Part shown: positions 1-5,699 of the stretch, piece by piece
Layout of the letters: each line of letters starts with the position of its first letter
Position numbering within the stretch: the first letter of the stretch is position 1
Source: a virus
Strand: one strand, 5' to 3'
Length of the DNA stretch: 23,646 nucleotides
IMG/VR virus record: IMGVR_UViG_3300046809_000429
Span: 1-23,646 of that record
Notes under the pieces: model-generated
The model's database searches: none
What the model was told of the DNA's origin: nothing
Seen by the model: the letters and a program-made list of their open reading frames with translations, nothing else
Translations under genes and position numbers: made by a program

Positions 1-1298
1 CCGCTGTGCACATAATCCGTCTTGTCCCCGGGTATCAACCGGTGATTGGGCGCGTTCACGATCGTCGTCCCCGTCAGGCTGCTCACATACACCTGCAGCT
101 GGGCCGCCTTGAAACCCGTCTGGAAACTCGTCTGCCCCGCTCCGTCCGGCTGCATAATCAGCGTCGGCGCCCCGTTCCCGTAAAACCCCGGCGTCAACGC
201 CTGGCGCTCCAGGTAAAACATCCCCAAACTCGCCCCGCTCATGTCCAGCTTGGTCGTCAGGCTCGCCGTCGTGTAAAGCTCCACCTTGTTGCCCGAGATC
301 AGCTTCACAAAATACAGCGTGTTCGGGTTCGGCGGGCTCGTCCCCAGGATGTAGCTCGAGGGAAACGCCACATACAGCACCCGATCCCCGTTCGCCCAGG
401 CCTGCGGCGAGTTGAGCTGGATCTGGCTCGTCCCGATGTCTATCGCCGGCGCCCCGAAATAGTGCCTCTCGTTGCCATGGCGCAGCAGCATCACCCCGTT
501 ATACACCGGGATCAACCTCGCCACGTCCCACACGTCATGTCCGTTGAGGGGGATAGCCTGCGGCGCCTGGCCGCTCATTATCCGCCAGGCCCGGCCGCGC
601 CCCCCGTCCTCGCCCGGCCCGTCCCGCAAATCGTCCGTCACCAGGATCAAGTTATCCGTCAGCGTATCCGGATCCGTAAAGCGCTTGTAAGCCATCGGGT
701 TCTGTCCGGTGGCATACACCTGCGCCGTCACACTCACCCCATTGGTGGTCCCGATGAAATTCAGGCTCGGATCCGCCGCGATGAAATACAGCACCACACC
801 CGCCCCGGGATTGGTCAGCGTCTGCGCCCCGTTAAGAATGAAATGGGTGGGCCCGGCCTCGTGCGCCCCGGTCACCAGCGCATACCCCTTACCCACGGTC
901 AAACCCGTGAAAATATAGTGGGGTTCACCCAAAGAATCCGGCGCATACACCTGCGCCGCCGGGATCAGCCCGCGCCAGGTCTTATACGGTAGCCGTCCCC
1001 AGCTTTGCAGCTCGATCGAGTAGCGCGGCCACACCCGGCCATCTTCGAACCGCTTATTGATCGCCCCGGCCGCCATCCCCGGCTCCAGCTCGTGCGGCGG
1101 CCTCTGCGTATCCACCCCGCGCCACGAGGCATCCCCATCACTCTGCGCCAGTGCCTGAGATTGCCATGCCATACCTAGTGAGTTACCGCAAAGAACGCAA
1201 AGAACGCAAAGCCGAACAGCGGCCAGCATGGAAGCAACTGGCATTTCTCTGCGTTCTCTGCGTTCTCTGCGTTCTTTGCGGTTAAATTCATACATCAT
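1..1298 (-). CDS. Large virion protein, C-terminus beyond the window edge
   Basis: The frame is open for 432 codons from position 1298 to the left edge, so the C-terminus is missing. The body is beta-rich and Gly/Thr/Asn-rich without enzyme motifs. A segment near residues 60-92 (GVDTQRPPHELEPGM, then AINKRFEDGRVWPR) resembles the start of phage tail-tube or stopper proteins as I remember them. The ATG at 1298 overlaps the upstream stop by 4 nt (ATGA), which favours this start. In that case residues 5-18 (RKERRER-type) and 30-38 (LCVLCVLCG) are encoded by a forward and an inverted repeat copy and form a signal-peptide-like N-terminus. The alternative starts are ATG at 1244, 1229 and 1172. The last would drop all repeat-coded residues and begin MAWQSQALAQ. 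The gene is certain, the start is uncertain, and the function is inferred from position next to the connector-like gene. Confidence 0.75.
   Translation of the reverse strand, partial: MMYEFNRKERRERRERREMPVASMLAAVRLCVLCVLCGNSLGMAWQSQALAQSDGDASWRGVDTQRPPHELEPGMAAGAINKRFEDGRVWPRYSIELQSWGRLPYKTWRGLIPAAQVYAPDSLGEPHYIFTGLTVGKGYALVTGAHEAGPTHFILNGAQTLTNPGAGVVLYFIAADPSLNFIGTTNGVSVTAQVYATGQNPMAYKRFTDPDTLTDNLILVTDDLRDGPGEDGGRGRAWRIMSGQAPQAIPLNGHDVWDVARLIPVYNGVMLLRHGNERHYFGAPAIDIGTSQIQLNSPQAWANGDRVLYVAFPSSYILGTSPPNPNTLYFVKLISGNKVELYTTASLTTKLDMSGASLGMFYLERQALTPGFYGNGAPTLIMQPDGAGQTSFQTGFKAAQLQVYVSSLTGTTIVNAPNHRLIPGDKTDYVHS
1183..1211 (+). repeat. 9-bp-period repeat, inverted copy
   Basis: It reads ACCGCAAAGAACGCAAAG on the plus strand, opposite to the genes. 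It pairs with the copy at 1246-1289 as an inverted repeat with a spacer of about 34 bases. On the coding strand it encodes LCVLCVLCG of the large virion protein. Confidence 0.9.
1246..1289 (-). repeat. 9-bp-period repeat, long copy
   Basis: It contains four tandem units after the TTTAACCGC head, in the gene direction. It lies between the stop at 1295 and the ATG at 1244, and encodes a basic RKERRERRERRE stretch if translation starts at 1298. Confidence 0.92.
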
Positions 1299-1924
1299 GG
1301 CAGTGCCAGCGGCGTCACCGGCCTTGGCCGCGCATAGCCCCTTCGCAGCCTCACATTGCGCCAGGTCGGCGGCACCAGCCGGTTTAACTCCGTTGCCAGC
1401 GCACCCTCCGCCAGTTGTAACCGGCTGTTTCCGCTCGCCTCGATGTCGCTATTGAGCAAATGCCCCGCCGCACGCAGCGCCAGGTAATTGCTGAATCGTC
1501 TTGGGATCAGGTAAGCCGCCAGCAGATTATCGGCCACCGCCATCAGGTCCGGCGCCGGCAGCATGTATTCCACCCACACACTGGCTATCGGCTCGTCCAG
1601 CTTCACCACGCCGTCACCCTCCACAAACCCCACCTCCCGCGCCCGCGTGCTGATGAGCGGGTTCGCAGTCCACACCGCCAATATGTCCCCCATCTCCGTC
1701 AAGGGCGTGCTCTCGTTCTTGCTGAATTGCTGGTTGACGATCGTTGTCACGTTCGGCGGATCCGGCCTCAGCTCCGGCCACTCGTGCTTGTTCCACACAT
1801 CGGCCAGGTCAACCGCCACAAACCCCCGGATCATCACCGCCTCCGACAACGGAATGTTGTCGCGCGTACGCCCCGCCAGCTCCGCCGCCCGGTAAAGTAT
1901 GTCCTGGTAAGCAACAGTTTTCAT
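1295..1924 (-). CDS. Head-tail connector-like virion protein (209 aa)
   Basis: The N-terminus (YQDILYRAAELAGRTRDN) starts a mostly helical region. A central segment carries EMGDILAVWTANP and WVEYMLPAPDL, followed by an alanine/leucine-rich helical C-terminal half ending in a basic, proline-containing tail. This pattern recalls small connector or tail-tubular-A-like proteins of phages, a recollection I could not test. The start ATG at 1924 overlaps the TGA of the short frame upstream (ATGA), and its own stop overlaps the next start in the same way. Its position just before the large virion protein suits a neck or tail-adaptor role. No membrane segment or signal is seen. Confidence 0.75.
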   Translation of the reverse strand: MKTVAYQDILYRAAELAGRTRDNIPLSEAVMIRGFVAVDLADVWNKHEWPELRPDPPNVTTIVNQQFSKNESTPLTEMGDILAVWTANPLISTRAREVGFVEGDGVVKLDEPIASVWVEYMLPAPDLMAVADNLLAAYLIPRRFSNYLALRAAGHLLNSDIEASGNSRLQLAEGALATELNRLVPPTWRNVRLRRGYARPRPVTPLALP

Positions 1925-2028
1925 TCATTGCTGAGCCGCGAAAGACTCATGTTCATTTCTTCTTCCTCAGATGAGGCGGCAAAAATGAACAAGCCCGTCT
2001 CTGCGTTCTTTGCGGTTAAATTCTTCAT
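1921..2028 (-). CDS. 35-aa reading frame bridging two genes
   Basis: A 36-codon frame starts at the ATG at 2028, overlapping the stop of the zinc-ribbon gene by 4 nt, and ends at a TGA that overlaps the start of the 209-aa gene by 4 nt. Residues 2-8 (KNLTAKN) come from a forward 9-bp-period repeat. The middle is a short hydrophobic GLFIFAAS followed by SSEEEE, and SLSRLS near the end comes from a partial inverted repeat. The ATGA overlap at both ends suggests it is at least translated through, so that coupling is maintained. It may have no function as a peptide. Confidence 0.35.
   Translation of the reverse strand: MKNLTAKNAETGLFIFAASSEEEEMNMSLSRLSNE
1933..1947 (+). repeat. Partial inverted copy of the 9-bp-period repeat
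   Basis: GAGCCGCGAAAGACT on the plus strand matches the head of the repeat (AGCCGCGAAAGAACGC variant). It faces the forward copy at 1997-2023. Confidence 0.6.
1997..2023 (-). repeat. 9-bp-period repeat
   Basis: A single-unit copy with the TTTAACCGCAAAGAACGC head in the gene direction. It encodes NLTAKNAE in the 35-aa frame. Confidence 0.88.
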
Positions 2029-2639
2029 TTCGGCAAAGGTATCGGTATCGCCACCACCGGGTTCAAATACACCTCCCGCGTCCAGAAAATCTCCCGCCCG
2101 CAACCCGGCCTGGTGCACCGCACCCGCATCCGATGCTCCTCGACCAGGCCACCGCCCATCGTCCGGCCGCCGCTCACCCGGTCAAACACCGCCCCGCTCA
2201 CAAAGCTCGTCCGGCATTCCGGGCATGTCACCTGCCACAAGTTCGTCGAGGGCATCCCCGGCAAATCCGGCGGCAAGTCCACCCCCAAGCTGCGCGCCGC
2301 GATCCGCATCGGTGAATTAGCCGGAACTATTGTATTCGTCCAGGTCTTCGTCGTCGCCGGATCGGGCTTCTCCGTCGTGTTCGTCCCGTCCGTCGTCACA
2401 ATGGTCCGTTGCGACACCGCCAGCCCCGTAATCGTCGCCGCCTCCGCCGCTTGCTGCTGCTGCAAACTGGCAATCTTGAGCAGGATCCCCGTCGTCAACT
2501 CCGGCGAATCCTTAAACGTGGCCAGCTTCCTCTGCTCCTCGCGAATGGTTTGCCCCGGAACCTCTTGCCGCCAAAGAACGCAAACAGCGCAGAGCAGTAT
2601 GACTGTTTTGCGTTCTCTGCGTTCTTTGCGGTTACTCAT
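2025..2639 (-). CDS. Zinc-ribbon protein with repeat-built N-terminal signal or anchor (204 aa)
   Basis: The ATG at 2639 overlaps the preceding stop by 4 nt. Residues 1-11 (MSNRKERRERK) are encoded by a forward 9-bp-period repeat. Residues 13-23 (VILLCAVCVLW) are encoded by an inverted copy. Together they form a basic region and a hydrophobic core like a signal peptide or type II anchor. A glutamine-rich helical segment lies at 55-70. A zinc-ribbon-like arrangement of Cys139, Cys142, Cys175 and Cys180 sits in the C-terminal half, with RCTRPGCGREIFW around the second pair. A zinc site is unusual in an exported protein, so the N-terminus may be an anchor or simply tolerated. Function is unknown; the surroundings suggest a virion or lysis-region accessory. 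Confidence 0.68.
   Translation of the reverse strand: MSNRKERRERKTVILLCAVCVLWRQEVPGQTIREEQRKLATFKDSPELTTGILLKIASLQQQQAAEAATITGLAVSQRTIVTTDGTNTTEKPDPATTKTWTNTIVPANSPMRIAARSLGVDLPPDLPGMPSTNLWQVTCPECRTSFVSGAVFDRVSGGRTMGGGLVEEHRMRVRCTRPGCGREIFWTREVYLNPVVAIPIPLPK
2565..2597 (+). repeat. 9-bp-period repeat, inverted copy inside a gene
   Basis: GCCGCCAAAGAACGC and following bases face the copy at 2606-2635 across an 8-base spacer. The two form a near-perfect arm pair of about 30 bases each. Confidence 0.88.
2606..2635 (-). repeat. 9-bp-period repeat at a gene start
   Basis: It starts four bases after the ATG of the zinc-ribbon gene, which reads ATGAGT then AACCGCAAAGAACGC. It encodes NRKERRERK. 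Confidence 0.92.
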
Positions 2640-2929
2640 AGTTTCCTCGCAAACATCTTCATCTTCGGGTCGTCCAGCGGGATCCCGGTCACAAACGCCC
2701 GCCCAAAGTCCGGCGGCTGCATCCCCTTGGCGGCGATCTTCACCACGTGCTCGAGGTCCTTGGTCAAAAAGTCGGCTGCCTTCGCTTCCGAGAGGCAGCC
2801 CTCGCACATCTGCAGGTTGATCACGATCTGGATCGGCTCATGTTCCGGGATCGGACAATCCTTGGCCGGCACATTGAGCATCAGCGCCACCACCGCATCC
2901 CGCTCGCACCCTGTCCTCGAGCATTTCAT
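2636..2929 (-). CDS. Small cysteine-rich protein (97 aa)
   Basis: Cys3 and Cys8 (MKCSRTGCER) and Cys42 and Cys45 (MCEGC), with Cys25 and His30 between them, suggest a small metal-binding fold. The rest is ordinary mixed sequence without a signal. The ATG at 2929 is preceded by CAGGACTG, giving a Shine-Dalgarno AGGA at short spacing, right after the CACGAAT-type repeat. The stop overlaps the next start as ATGA, so expression of the downstream zinc-ribbon gene is probably coupled. Two neighbouring Cys-rich proteins may work together, but this is inference. Confidence 0.7.
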   Translation of the reverse strand: MKCSRTGCERDAVVALMLNVPAKDCPIPEHEPIQIVINLQMCEGCLSEAKAADFLTKDLEHVVKIAAKGMQPPDFGRAFVTGIPLDDPKMKMFARKL

Positions 2930-2936
2930 CAGTCCT

Positions 2937-2963
2937 GATTCGTGCTATTCGTGCAATTCGTGG
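2937..2963 (-). repeat. CACGAAT-type 9-bp-period repeat
   Basis: Three degenerate units of the form CACGAATTG / CACGAATAG / CACGAATCA lie in the gap between two small genes. I remember this motif type from Verrucomicrobia and Planctomycetes intergenic regions. Confidence 0.8.
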
Positions 2964-2981
2964 GCCAGGTCACCCTCAGCC

Positions 2982-3239
2982 TCAGCTTAGTTGCTTCGCA
3001 TTCACCCGCACGCACGTCGCCGGCCGCCCGGTGAATTCCGAGTCACCCAAATCCACCGTCACCCACTGCGGCGCGTGCGGATGGATCGAGGCCACCGTCA
3101 CCTTGAGCGTCACCTCCTCCCCCACCGCGAGCACCCGCGGCGCCGGCGGCGGCCAGGTCTGCTGCCCTTGAAACTGGCGATCCTTGCCGGGCTCATCCGC
3201 TTCCTTCATCAAATTTGTTTCCGTGTTCTTCGTTGCCAT
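2982..3239 (-). CDS. Hypothetical protein (85 aa)
   Basis: I do not recognise this protein. The N-terminal 30 residues are polar and probably disordered (MATKNTETNLMKEADEPGKD). The remainder looks like a small beta domain (EEVTLKVTVASIHPHAPQWVTVDLGDSEFTGR). The ATG at 3239 follows AAAGGCAAGTT, in which the last bases of a 9-bp-period repeat merge with the AAAGG ribosome binding site. It sits in a run of small genes between the lysis-like group and the connector gene. Confidence 0.65.
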   Translation of the reverse strand: MATKNTETNLMKEADEPGKDRQFQGQQTWPPPAPRVLAVGEEVTLKVTVASIHPHAPQWVTVDLGDSEFTGRPATCVRVNAKQLS

Positions 3240-3244
3240 AACTT

Positions 3245-3272
3245 GCCTTTGCGTTCTTTGCGGTTAAAAAAA
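3245..3272 (-). repeat. 9-bp-period repeat in an intergenic gap
   Basis: TTTAACCGCAAAGAACGCAAAGG fills the 34-base gap between the 91-aa and 85-aa genes and supplies the Shine-Dalgarno of the latter. Confidence 0.9.
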
Positions 3273-3273
3273 A

Positions 3274-3549
3274 TCAACCCGTCTTGGTCATCCGATACGC
3301 CACCTGCGGATCCGTGTACTCCACGTTATCTATCGAGTAGCGGGAAGATCCCGGATGCGTGTGGCCCAGTGTTCCAGCAGGCACCCAGGGCTTGCCGGGA
3401 CCTGGGCTGCTTTCCAGCGAGTAAGTGCCCGGATCGGGCATCTCCCAAAACACGTTAAGGGCATACTCCGTTCCGAAGTACCCTGTCCACTCAACTTGCG
3501 ATGGAATGATTGATCCGATCGGTAATGGTGGGGGCACTGCGATTCCCAT
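3274..3549 (-). CDS. Hypothetical protein (91 aa)
   Basis: I do not recognise this protein. It is Pro/Gly/Tyr-rich with a proline-rich start (MGIAVPPPLPIGSIIP), a GYFGTEYALNVFWEMPDPG segment and YSLESSPGPG, suggesting a small beta-sandwich similar to fibronectin-type folds. No signal or membrane segment is seen. The ATG at 3549 follows AAAGGCAAATTATT, a good ribosome binding site directly downstream of a repeat copy. A small virion decoration protein is possible but unproven. Confidence 0.65.
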   Translation of the reverse strand: MGIAVPPPLPIGSIIPSQVEWTGYFGTEYALNVFWEMPDPGTYSLESSPGPGKPWVPAGTLGHTHPGSSRYSIDNVEYTDPQVAYRMTKTG

Positions 3550-3563
3550 AATAATTTGCCTTT

Positions 3564-3598
3564 CTCTCTCTGCGTTCTCTGCGTTCTTTGCGGTTAGA
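3564..3598 (-). repeat. 9-bp-period repeat in an intergenic gap
   Basis: The CTAACCGC head is followed by two units and a GAGAGAG tail, filling the gap between the lipoprotein gene and the 91-aa gene. Confidence 0.9.
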
Positions 3599-3607
3599 TT
3601 GCTTCCC

Positions 3608-3922
3608 TCACGGCTTCGCCGCCTTCACTCCTCCCTGCACCGCGCCGGACACCACCGCCTCTACCAGCGCGTTCAGGTTCGTCGTCGTGCTCACCTGGTT
3701 TAACCCGCCGATCGTCGTTCCCGCCGGCCATTGGCCGTTGGTCGTCGTTGTCGTCGCGTTGCGGAATTTGGTCAGCTCCGATTTTGAATCCATGAACGTC
3801 ACCACCCGCACGAAAGAGGTTCGCTGCCCCTGCTCATTGTAAGTCGTCGAGTGCAGCACCGCGCAGCCGGCCAGTCCCGCGATCACCATCAGTCCCATCA
3901 GTCCCATCAGTCTCAGTTTCAT
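3608..3922 (-). CDS. Small lipoprotein, possible outer-membrane spanin
   Basis: The N-terminus has a basic start, a hydrophobic stretch and a lipobox LAGC with Cys20, the expected lipidation site. The hydrophobic stretch (LMGLMGLM) is encoded by a tandem 9-bp repeat. The mature part is Thr/Asn-rich and about 85 residues long, with a C-terminal VEAVVSGAVQGGVKAA segment. The start shares one base with the upstream stop (TAATG). It follows a holin-like gene and a membrane/coiled-coil gene, as outer-membrane spanin subunits often do, which is the basis for the suggestion. The length is within the range of such lipoproteins, but no proline-rich segment typical of Rz1 is present. It could be another phage lipoprotein, such as a superinfection-exclusion factor. 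Confidence 0.7.
   Translation of the reverse strand: MKLRLMGLMGLMVIAGLAGCAVLHSTTYNEQGQRTSFVRVVTFMDSKSELTKFRNATTTTTNGQWPAGTTIGGLNQVSTTTNLNALVEAVVSGAVQGGVKAAKP
3887..3914 (-). repeat. GGGACTGAT-type tandem repeat
   Basis: Three 9-base units of ATCAGTCCC on the plus strand encode the MGLMGLM core of the lipoprotein signal peptide. I recall the same unit type as an intergenic repeat in Verrucomicrobia and Planctomycetes. Confidence 0.75.
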
Positions 3923-4179
3923 TATTTCGTGTCCTTCTTAGTCATTTCCGTATCCCCGGTGCTCTCAGGCGGCACCGGGCTCTGTTTCAGGTAGGCGAAC
4001 ATCCCCACCAGGCCGCCGGTCAGGCACATCACCCCCAGCTGCTTGAGGTCCAGCCGCTGCACATTCACCCCCACCGCGGCCGCCACCGCGATCCCCACAA
4101 AGGCGGATCCGCTCGAGGCCGCCCCGGTGATCACCGCCGCCGCCAGCGCCCTCAGCCACTGTTCAGTTTTGACTCTCAT
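3922..4179 (-). CDS. Holin-like small membrane protein (85 aa)
   Basis: Two hydrophobic segments can be seen: residues about 10-38 (ALAAAVITGAASSGSAFVG and on) and about 47-64 (QLGVMCLTGGLVGMFAYL). A charged C-terminal tail ends in MTKKDTK. Size and topology suit a two-segment holin. It overlaps the lipoprotein gene by one base and follows a single-span coiled-coil protein, so the trio resembles a lysis cassette. The ATG at 4179 stands six bases after a repeat copy that ends CGCAAAG, with no other ribosome binding site. No endolysin is present in the window to confirm the role. Confidence 0.6.
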   Translation of the reverse strand: MRVKTEQWLRALAAAVITGAASSGSAFVGIAVAAAVGVNVQRLDLKQLGVMCLTGGLVGMFAYLKQSPVPPESTGDTEMTKKDTK

Positions 4180-4182
4180 TAT

Positions 4183-4218
4183 CTTTGCGTTCTCTGCGTT
4201 CTTTCGCGGCTAAAATTC
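4183..4218 (-). repeat. 9-bp-period repeat upstream of the holin-like gene
   Basis: A variant head TTTTAGCCGCGAAAGAACGC plus two units ends as CAAAGAT immediately before the ATG at 4179. It fills the whole intergenic gap. Confidence 0.92.
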
Positions 4219-4221
4219 AAT

Positions 4222-4530
4222 TCACTTCCTCATCTTCTGCAGCTCCAGCTCCATCGCCGTCGTCCGGAGTTTCAGCTCCGCCAGGTCAATATCCTGCTTG
4301 GCCGAATGGTCCCGGAACCCCTGCAGCTCAACTTGCACCTCCACCCGCGGCATCATCTCCGCGTGCAACGCCTCCACGGTCTTGTTCAGCGCCGCCAGGC
4401 TCACTGCGGACGCCGCCTGCGTTCCCTCGATCACGCTCAGCGTATGGGTCGCCAGGAACCACGCCACCGCGCCCAGTCCGCCAATGATCAATAGCAGAAT
4501 CGTGTTGGTCTTGGATTGCTTGGTGTCCAT
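4222..4530 (-). CDS. Single-span membrane protein with coiled coil (102 aa)
   Basis: A short basic N-terminus is followed by a membrane segment at about 10-32 (NTILLLIIGGLGAVAWFLA). A long helical, coiled-coil-prone region rich in Glu, Leu and Lys then runs to the end (DLAELKLRTTAMELELQKM). This is the architecture of an inner-membrane spanin or a holin-accessory protein. It sits directly before the holin-like and lipoprotein genes. The ATG at 4530 has only a weak upstream purine tract. The assignment to lysis is inferred from order and topology, not from a recognised motif. Confidence 0.65.
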   Translation of the reverse strand: MDTKQSKTNTILLLIIGGLGAVAWFLATHTLSVIEGTQAASAVSLAALNKTVEALHAEMMPRVEVQVELQGFRDHSAKQDIDLAELKLRTTAMELELQKMRK

Positions 4531-4550
4531 GGTGTGGTGGAGCGCTGTGA

Positions 4551-4598
4551 TTAGGCCAGGCCGACGCAGAGCAACAGGAGGGTGAGGAGTTTGGTCAT
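4551..4598 (-). CDS. Possible 15-aa hydrophobic peptide or signal-peptide remnant
   Basis: An ATG six bases after the stop of the PKD-domain gene opens MTKLLTLLLLCVGLA and then TAA. It looks like a signal peptide without a protein. No good ribosome binding site is seen. It may be a relic of a deleted gene, a leader peptide or chance; the 74-base gap holds nothing else I recognise. Confidence 0.2.
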   Translation of the reverse strand: MTKLLTLLLLCVGLA

Positions 4599-4604
4599 AA
4601 GTTT

Positions 4605-5699
4605 TTATTGGTAAAGACTTCCGTCGAACTTGATTGCAAGGCTGTCCCAGAACGCCACTGTGTTTCCCCCGTCGCTGCTCGAAGGGATGCCGAGTTGAAA
4701 TAGCGCGACACCTCCAGCGATGCTGTCATTGCTTGAGTAGGTGCTGCCGACTAGATTGCCGGACATATCATAAAAGTTTATATAGCCACCATCCCCACTG
4801 ACCCATTTCCCAACAACTCGGTAATTGGTGTTTCGGGAGATAGTCACATTTGATCCAAACACGCATGGATTAGGAGAGGGGCAGGTTTCAGTTCTCAATG
4901 CGGGCAATCCTGAATGATAGTTTGGAAACGAGCAATAGACGCTCGCGTTGGTCGTGGACTCCATGACGCCATGATCGAAGAAGTTCCCGTTTGCCTCACC
5001 GAAAGACATGATACACTGGAAGGACACAGTTGGGTAATTGGTGGCCCAATTTAGCACTCCATACTGCTCGAAAGCGCCATTGAAGAAGTAAGCCATCCCG
5101 ACTCCGTTTGCCCCGTCATGTGCGGTACCGTCCACCTTGACTGGAGCAGGTAAGGCGGCGTTTACATTGGTGAAAAACATTGCTGTGGAAGTCGGAAGAT
5201 TGGTGGCCGTTTGACCTCCGAGTAATGTCCATGTCCCTTTGAAACTGGTGCTGATGTAAGACGAGGCTGCGAGCAGGTTTGTGGTTACTGCCTGTCCGCT
5301 TGTTCCACCGTGAAAGTCAACGAAGATGTCCGCCAGATAGTTGACAACGATGTTTGTCGTTGTGCTCGAACTTCCTCCCGCGTTCTGCGCGGTAAACGTC
5401 ACAGTCGTTAAACCCGATGCAAAACCGTGAGTCGGGTTCTGACTGGTGCTGGTGTTGCCGTCTCCGAAGTTCCAGAACCACGACGTTGGCGTTCCAGTCG
5501 AGGCATCAGTGAACGTCACGGAAAGCGTTGGATCACCTGCGGTCGTGCTGGCATTGAAGGCAGCAACCGGGGGCGCAATGAAAACTCCGTTACCACTAAG
5601 AACGGCCTTGCCGGTAATACTCGCTTGACCGGAGATTGTCCCCGTCACAGCCGCCCCGAGCGTCTGAGCAAGGCACAGCAATAGCGCAAGAGTCCTCAT
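4605..5699 (-). CDS. PKD-domain secreted or virion protein (364 aa)
   Basis: Residues 1-17 (MRTLALLLCLAQTLGAA) form a signal peptide. A PKD-like beta-sandwich spans about 44-120, with the characteristic SWFWNFGDGNTSTSQNPTH stretch. The remainder (about 125-364) resembles a concanavalin/LamG-type beta sandwich, with VDFHGG near its start, VGKWVSGDGGYINFYD and AFWDSLAIKFDG near the end, and two pairs of cysteines in the middle. Such domains bind sugars or proteins at cell surfaces. The start overlaps the tail-spike stop by 4 nt (ATGA), so the two are translationally coupled and may be a receptor-binding pair. The base composition is visibly more AT-rich than in the head genes. A signal peptide on a virion protein is odd; export from the infected cell is the alternative. 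Confidence 0.75.
   Translation of the reverse strand: MRTLALLLCLAQTLGAAVTGTISGQASITGKAVLSGNGVFIAPPVAAFNASTTAGDPTLSVTFTDASTGTPTSWFWNFGDGNTSTSQNPTHGFASGLTTVTFTAQNAGGSSSTTTNIVVNYLADIFVDFHGGTSGQAVTTNLLAASSYISTSFKGTWTLLGGQTATNLPTSTAMFFTNVNAALPAPVKVDGTAHDGANGVGMAYFFNGAFEQYGVLNWATNYPTVSFQCIMSFGEANGNFFDHGVMESTTNASVYCSFPNYHSGLPALRTETCPSPNPCVFGSNVTISRNTNYRVVGKWVSGDGGYINFYDMSGNLVGSTYSSNDSIAGGVALFQLGIPSSSDGGNTVAFWDSLAIKFDGSLYQ

Noticed and set aside
6-992. Long plus-strand open frame (328 codons)
   Set aside because: It is opposite to the large virion gene frame, is rich in Arg/His/Pro from complementary GC-rich codons, and has no recognisable motif or ribosome binding site.
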